DNA of 64,000 nt from Gordionus sp. m RMFG-2023 (lineage: Eukaryota > Nematomorpha > Gordioida > Chordodea > Parachordodidae), in contig NC_088777.1 in the NCBI RefSeq assembly GCF_954871325.1, forward strand, positions 44,555,366-44,619,365, given 5' to 3'. Positions 63,604 through 64,000 of this stretch are shown here, in pieces; the stretch's first letter is position 1, and the number at the start of each line of letters is the position of its first letter. Below the pieces are notes generated by a model. It did no database searches. It was not told the DNA's origin and worked only from the letters and a program-made list of their open reading frames with translations. A program made the position numbers and the translations under genes.

Positions 63604-63675
63604 ATGGGGGACTTCGTCCCCCATACTCCCCAATTTGCGGGCCTTCGGCCCTCTTTTGCCCGGCCTTCGGCTGGG
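63604..63675. repeat. Cluster of three GC hairpins, each with a TTC loop
   Basis: Hairpin 1 (63604-63624) is ATGGGGGAC-TTC-GTCCCCCAT, a 9-bp perfect stem. Hairpin 2 (63639-63651) is GGGCC-TTC-GGCCC. Hairpin 3 (63659-63675) is CCCGGCC-TTC-GGCTGGG with one G-T pair. They are spaced 14 and 7 nt apart in otherwise AT-rich DNA. No gene is adjacent. Confidence 0.9.
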
Positions 63676-64000
63676 GTAATTGATGTAGCATACTCATCTA
63701 AGTTAATATGTTATATTTAATATAACAAGATTTTAAAGACAATGAAAATTCTTTATTGATTTACTAATAACAATTATGATATACAATTTTCTCATTTTTA
63801 TAAATATAGCATAATATTAATTATTATATTTTCTGGATGATTTTAAAAGGGGCAATAAAAATTTCCCATCGGCACTGTGGAGATAGGCAGAAAACTCTTT
63901 GCATGAATAGTTATATTTTGTTTAACCATAAGTTCAGCTTCCAATGATGACGTTCTTTTCGCCAAGCAGTAGTCATTAGACTGAATATTCTCTCTGATGA
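63676..64000. other. Right edge, no gene recognised
   Basis: AT-rich with a slightly higher-GC stretch at 63860-63980. I see no frame or repeat I can name. Confidence 0.4.

Noticed and set aside
63512-63697. Overlapping 61-codon frames near the hairpin cluster
   Set aside because: They arise from the GC hairpins and a family C end. No protein resemblance.

Overview
The window is very AT-rich eukaryotic nuclear DNA. It holds one 10-N assembly gap, spliced genes with GT-AG introns, and a dense load of decayed DNA transposons, MITEs and LINEs. The best-supported host gene encodes an arthropod-type SIFamide-receptor-like GPCR, so I infer an arthropod. A copepod with a repeat-swollen AT-rich genome (a sea louse, for example) is my guess from composition and gene type, not something the sequence proves. 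I saw no rRNA, no intact tRNA gene, no CRISPR, and no recognisable retrovirus, LTR element or Polinton.

Two host genes can be assembled exon by exon. (1) Plus strand, 15843-17027: a compact six-exon EXOG-like mitochondrial endo/exonuclease of 305 aa, with four introns of 40-44 nt, one of 101 nt, and every catalytic position I could align conserved. (2) Minus strand, 52240-24793: a three-exon peptide GPCR of 762 aa, closest from memory to the SIFamide receptor (NPFF-receptor relatives). Its first intron is about 24.8 kb and fills the middle of the window. Its extracellular loops 2 and 3 are greatly enlarged (about 100 and 160 residues) and studded with N-glycosylation sequons.

Layout. 1-4735: an RTE-type LINE split by nested DNA transposons and ending at a gap and a (TTTTA)n tract. 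4.7-15.8 kb: gene-free, with several families of hAT-like MITEs, a 1.8-kb hAT-like element with a perfect 8-bp target duplication, and a tRNA-derived SINE. 15.8-17.0 kb: the EXOG-like gene. 17-24.5 kb: hAT transposase fossils, a roughly 115-bp minisatellite and MITEs. 24.8-52.2 kb: the GPCR gene, whose big intron carries a second LINE (its RT catalytic box split by a MITE), more MITEs, nested elements and a CTTT microsatellite. 52.3-64 kb: a tRNA-like/RTE-tail region, a decayed hAT transposase, more MITEs, and three consecutive GC hairpins.

The unifying pattern is the hAT-like repeat population. At least four terminal-repeat types flanked by 8-bp duplications are present, each with its own GC-containing subterminal motif: GAACGCGTTC, GGCCCG, ACCGG/GGAAC and ATTCG. 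About 17 copies of a 190-230-bp fold-back MITE share the TAGTG(T/C)TGT end with a larger hAT copy at 1205-2350. The two host genes show no functional link. One acts in mitochondrial DNA maintenance, the other in neuropeptide signalling.
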